The translations under genes were made by a program, and so were the position numbers. A model generated the notes under the pieces. It worked only from the letters and a program-made list of their open reading frames with translations. It was not told the DNA's origin and ran no database searches. A stretch of 8,966 bases of DNA from Deltaproteobacteria bacterium (GTDB taxonomy: Bacteria > Desulfobacterota_B > Binatia > UBA9968), in NCBI GenBank assembly GCA_016193385.1, contig JACPSF010000419.1, positions 1 through 8,966 on the forward strand, given 5' to 3'. This document shows positions 6,813-8,966 of the stretch, piece by piece. Each line of letters opens with the position of its first letter. Within the stretch, counting starts at the first letter, position 1.

Positions 6813-7856
6813 CTATTTCTTCTTGGCCTTTTTGACCAGGAATGCGAGCGTCTCTTTTGTTGCCGGCGGAATGGCGAGGATTTCATCCACGTATTTCTCT
6901 ATTTCTTCGCCCGAGACATATTGAATATGCAGCTTCGCTTTCTTGGCTTCCGCGAAAAATTCTGAATCCTCCAGCGTCGCCTTAAAGGCCTGCCTTAGGA
7001 TCTGAAGCCTGTCTTTAGGCGTCTTCGGAGGCAGCATGAGCGGCCGCTGGAACGCGTATGGGTTCGCCCAGGCTTTGAAAGCGGCGACGTTCTCCTTGCC
7101 CTTTACCACCTCGTTAAACTGGGGCAGCTCCTTCACCTCAGGATCCCCAGTCTTGCCATAGATGATAAAAGGGATGAGCTTGTCATCCCCTGTGGCGTCC
7201 AGCATCGACCTGCCCGTAACTCTCATGGAATCCCAGGTCCAGCAGGCGCCATCAATCTCCCTTCTTTGCATCGCCGCGCGAATATGGGACGTTCCCTTGT
7301 AGCCCGGGATCACCTTCAGTTTGGTTCCCACGAGCATGTTCATGAGCTTTGGCAAATCATCGGTTGTCGCCCCAGGGCCCGTAGAGCCAAACTTGAGCTC
7401 TTTACCGCTATTAACAATATTGTCCCAGGTCTTAAGGCCCGTAAAGGCCATCACGGCGCATACCGGCCACCCAACTGTCGGGGCCCCGATCCAGCCGAAT
7501 TTCCTCCCGTCAAACCTGACCCCCTTCTGCCCTAAAGCCTGCTGCGTAATCATCCCGGAATTCCAGTTGCCCACAGTGAGGCCGTCGGGTTCGGCCTTGC
7601 TGTAGAGGTAGTTAGCCGCAAGGAGGCTCCCGGCCCCCTCCATATTGTCCACGACTGTGGTGGGATTACCCGGGATGTACTTATTGATATGCCGCGCAGT
7701 GAGCCGTGTGTAAGTGTCATACCCACCACCAGGGGCATAACCCACAATGAACCGGATGGTCTTGCCCTCGTAAAACCCATCGGCGAAGGCTTTAGGCGCG
7801 GCACCCAAGAAAACCAGGCTGACGATGATCGCTATGGGTACACTGAACTTCTTCAT
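6813..7856 (-). CDS. TctC/Bug-family periplasmic substrate-binding protein of a TTT transporter
   Basis: This 347-residue protein should bind an organic acid in the periplasm and deliver it to the TctA-TctB permease encoded immediately downstream. A Sec signal peptide is clear: MKK, a hydrophobic core (6-20), and a likely cleavage after AFA at residue 25. Bug-family signatures follow: GKTIRFIVGYAPGGGYDTYTR (31-51), in which Asp47 is the family's usual ligand-contact position, then PGNPTTVVDNMEGAGSL, GSTGPGATTDD and VIPGYKGTSHIRAAMQRREIDG. The end is lysine-rich (KKAKKK). A strong AAGGAGGT lies about 7 nt before ATG 7856. Ligands vary widely in this family (citrate, other dicarboxylates, aromatic acids, amino acids), so the substrate cannot be named. 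No tctDE two-component regulator is nearby. Confidence 0.96.
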   Translation of the reverse strand: MKKFSVPIAIIVSLVFLGAAPKAFADGFYEGKTIRFIVGYAPGGGYDTYTRLTARHINKYIPGNPTTVVDNMEGAGSLLAANYLYSKAEPDGLTVGNWNSGMITQQALGQKGVRFDGRKFGWIGAPTVGWPVCAVMAFTGLKTWDNIVNSGKELKFGSTGPGATTDDLPKLMNMLVGTKLKVIPGYKGTSHIRAAMQRREIDGACWTWDSMRVTGRSMLDATGDDKLIPFIIYGKTGDPEVKELPQFNEVVKGKENVAAFKAWANPYAFQRPLMLPPKTPKDRLQILRQAFKATLEDSEFFAEAKKAKLHIQYVSGEEIEKYVDEILAIPPATKETLAFLVKKAKKK

Positions 7857-7882
7857 GACTCTAACCTCCTTTCGTTATTCAC

Positions 7883-7911
7883 GGTCTGGTGACATGTTAA
7901 AATAGAAGACC
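7883..7911. promoter_or_regulatory. inverted repeats upstream of tctC (possible operator)
   Basis: GGTCT (7883-7887) and AGACC (7907-7911) are inverted around an AT-rich core that itself holds TGACATGTTA (7890-7899), nearly palindromic about ACATGT. The site lies 27-55 nt before the tctC start, between it and the preceding gene, where an operator or promoter would be expected. A minus-strand TATTTT at about 7900-7905 could be a -10, but no convincing -35 is present. Arms of 5 bp can arise by chance. Confidence 0.22.
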
Positions 7912-7941
7912 CGCAGTCTCCCTTTACCGGGCGCTCCTGAG

Positions 7942-8409
7942 TTAGTCTTCACGTACAAAATATGTCGCCCGGCGGTTTTTGCTGAGATAAACATCCCTGA
8001 TGACCACGACCTTGTTTTTGATGCGCGCTACGATCGTATACCCTCCGGGCGGAAGCTGAATGTATAACCACGGGCCGTGGACCATGACTTTGTCGACCCG
8101 ATGGCCCCGGTTGTCTCCAATCAAAAGCAAAACCGGTGAGACTAAGGTGCTCAACCGCCGTGCGAAAACTAATTTGAGATTATAGGGCGCGGATCGCCGC
8201 TCCATTGTCTGTTGTTCATCGAAGGCCAAACCACCAATCATGTAATAGAACCCGCCTGCTGTTTTGCCACGCGTGATGCTGACATCGGCGAGCTGGGGCG
8301 TGCGAGCACCCGCCAACACCGGAAGAAGTAAGAGGACAAGGATTGCCGATGTCATCGAACCTAGCTCGCCGTAACTGCTGGCGGAGAAAACTGCAATTTT
8401 CACGGTCAT
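7942..8409 (-). CDS. secreted carboxypeptidase-regulatory-like (transthyretin-like) domain protein
   Basis: This protein of up to 155 residues resembles a group of small exported proteins annotated as carboxypeptidase regulatory-like domain proteins, whose role is not known. Hallmarks seen here are GGLAFDEQQTMERRSAPYNLKL (59-80) and HGPWLYIQLPPGGYTIVAR (111-129), where the G-P-W and LPPGxYT turns typify the beta-sandwich fold. A hydrophobic segment (residues 22-34, ILVLLLLPVLAGA) suggests a signal peptide. The start is uncertain: ATG 8409 gives a long n-region, whereas ATG 8355 (Met19) puts the hydrophobic core right after the start. Neither has a strong Shine-Dalgarno. It sits between hflC and tctC on the same strand, 85 nt before tctC, and might be co-transcribed with the transporter. 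Confidence 0.75.
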   Translation of the reverse strand: MTVKIAVFSASSYGELGSMTSAILVLLLLPVLAGARTPQLADVSITRGKTAGGFYYMIGGLAFDEQQTMERRSAPYNLKLVFARRLSTLVSPVLLLIGDNRGHRVDKVMVHGPWLYIQLPPGGYTIVARIKNKVVVIRDVYLSKNRRATYFVRED

Positions 8410-8695
8410 CGTTTCTATCTCAACTCACGTCTTTCCCAGGATCAGAAACTAAAGTTTTTATCTACGGCGAGATCGACAAGTTGCAGTTGCACAAGGCTTT
8501 CCAGGCCCCTACTGCCCGTTGAGTTGTTCCAGGGCCTATGGTTAGGTTCTCACTTTCGACGAGATTCTCTAAGGACGGTCGCTTTTGGGATACGCTTCCC
8601 ATCCCACACCTTTGTTAACTTGTGTGTTTTCTTCTAAGTTTTTCTTGCCGCCTGCCTCCCCCAAGAAACTGAAGATTCTCTCGTACCCAATCAGC
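8410..8695. other. 286-nt intergenic region between hflC and the beta-sandwich protein gene
   Basis: I see no ORF with coding character and no RNA gene here. It contains short repeats only: AGATTCTCT occurs twice (8562-8570 and 8673-8681), a GGGAT/ATCCC inverted repeat lies near 8587-8605, and a CACAC/GTGTG pair surrounds GTTAAC near 8605-8628. No minus-strand hairpin with a U-tract follows hflC, so no intrinsic terminator can be called. A promoter for the downstream gene is expected in this stretch, but no hexamer pair is convincing. Confidence 0.5.
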
Positions 8696-8966
8696 CTAGG
8701 GTTCCACCTTGCTTTGGGAACTAGCTAAGTCAGATGTAGAAGGAGCCGCCTCCTTCAAGTACCGGTAGTAGTCACTATCTGTAGTCAGGACCAAGACCGC
8801 ATTTTTGTTTTTTCCTTCCTTGAGACTCTCAAGGGTGCGAGAGAATGCGTAAAACTCCTTGTCCCGGCCGTAAGCGTCGCCGTAAATCTTGGTCGCCGTG
8901 GCGTCCCCTTTGCCGCGAATTTCCTGCACCTTCCTGTAGGCCGTCGAGCGGATCTCGCGAAGCTCC
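8696..8966 (-). CDS. hflC: HflC, C-terminal part (cut by window edge)
   Basis: The frame is open from the right edge, and the internal GTG at 8929 is not its start: codons upstream of it read ELREIRSTAYRKV, continuous with the family. About 89 residues are present. HflC is an SPFH/band-7 protein of the inner membrane that, with HflK, forms a cage around the FtsH protease and modulates membrane-protein degradation. The C-terminal signature is clear: an EIRGKGDATATKIY helix, then AYGRDKEFYAFSRTLESLK, then VLVLTTDSDYYRYL, matching the E. coli ending (GEGDAEAAKLF, DPDFYAFIRSL, SPDSDFFRYM). A non-conserved Ser-rich tail (APSTSDLASSQSKVEP) follows. hflK would be expected upstream, outside the window. 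Confidence 0.93.
   Translation of the reverse strand, partial: ELREIRSTAYRKVQEIRGKGDATATKIYGDAYGRDKEFYAFSRTLESLKEGKNKNAVLVLTTDSDYYRYLKEAAPSTSDLASSQSKVEP

Noticed and set aside
8410..8520. Short plus-strand peptide with a protein-like stretch (KVFIYGEIDKLQLHKAF)
   Set aside because: The open stretch is short, has no start codon with a ribosome site, runs antisense into the neighbouring gene and resembles nothing known; most likely chance.
8604..8640. CACAC/GTGTG stem followed by a T-rich run, looking like a plus-strand terminator
   Set aside because: The stem is only 5 bp with a 12-nt loop, and there is no plus-strand gene to terminate; on the minus strand, where the genes lie, there is no U-tract.
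8696..8929. A 77-residue stand-alone gene starting at GTG 8929
   Set aside because: The frame continues to the window edge with HflC-like sequence, so the GTG is an internal Val codon of a truncated hflC.

Overview
All supported genes lie on the minus strand, so the window reads right to left. The neighbourhood is that of a diderm (Gram-negative type) bacterium: HflC, a secreted DegP/HtrA protease, a periplasmic TctC-type binding protein and Sec-type signal peptides all imply a periplasm. GC looks moderate by eye. DUF5752, a TTT-family transporter and HflC/DegP together would fit lineages such as Methylomirabilota (NC10), Desulfobacterota or relatives, but this sequence alone does not fix the taxon.

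Layout in transcription order: (1) the C-terminal end of hflC, cut by the right edge (8696-8966); (2) a 286-nt gap with no convincing gene; (3) a small secreted protein with a carboxypeptidase-regulatory/transthyretin-like beta-sandwich domain (7942-8409); (4) a tripartite tricarboxylate transporter (TTT) cassette: binding protein TctC (6813-7856), then after one intervening codon a 687-residue permease that fuses TctA and TctB (4746-6809); (5) a DegP/DegQ serine protease with two PDZ domains and a possible lipobox (3206-4660); (6) a possible 61-residue single-pass membrane protein (2936-3121); (7) trehalose-6-phosphate synthase OtsA (1558-2973), whose stop overlaps by 4 nt the start of (8) an MscS-family mechanosensitive channel (476-1561); (9) the N-terminal 114 codons of a DUF5752 protein, cut by the left edge (1-343).

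Functional reading: hflC and degP belong to membrane and envelope quality control and are near neighbours in many proteobacteria; here they are separated by the beta-sandwich protein and the transporter. The left block joins synthesis of a compatible-solute precursor (OtsA) to a channel that releases solutes on hypo-osmotic shock (MscS), apparently translationally coupled, with a protein of unknown function immediately downstream. No otsB phosphatase, separate tctB, tctDE regulator, RNA gene, mobile element or CRISPR array was seen. Nothing here is clearly a new defence or mobile system. The most unusual points are the TctA-TctB fusion with its near-continuous junction to TctC, the otsA/mscS overlap beside DUF5752, and the overlapping small membrane ORF.
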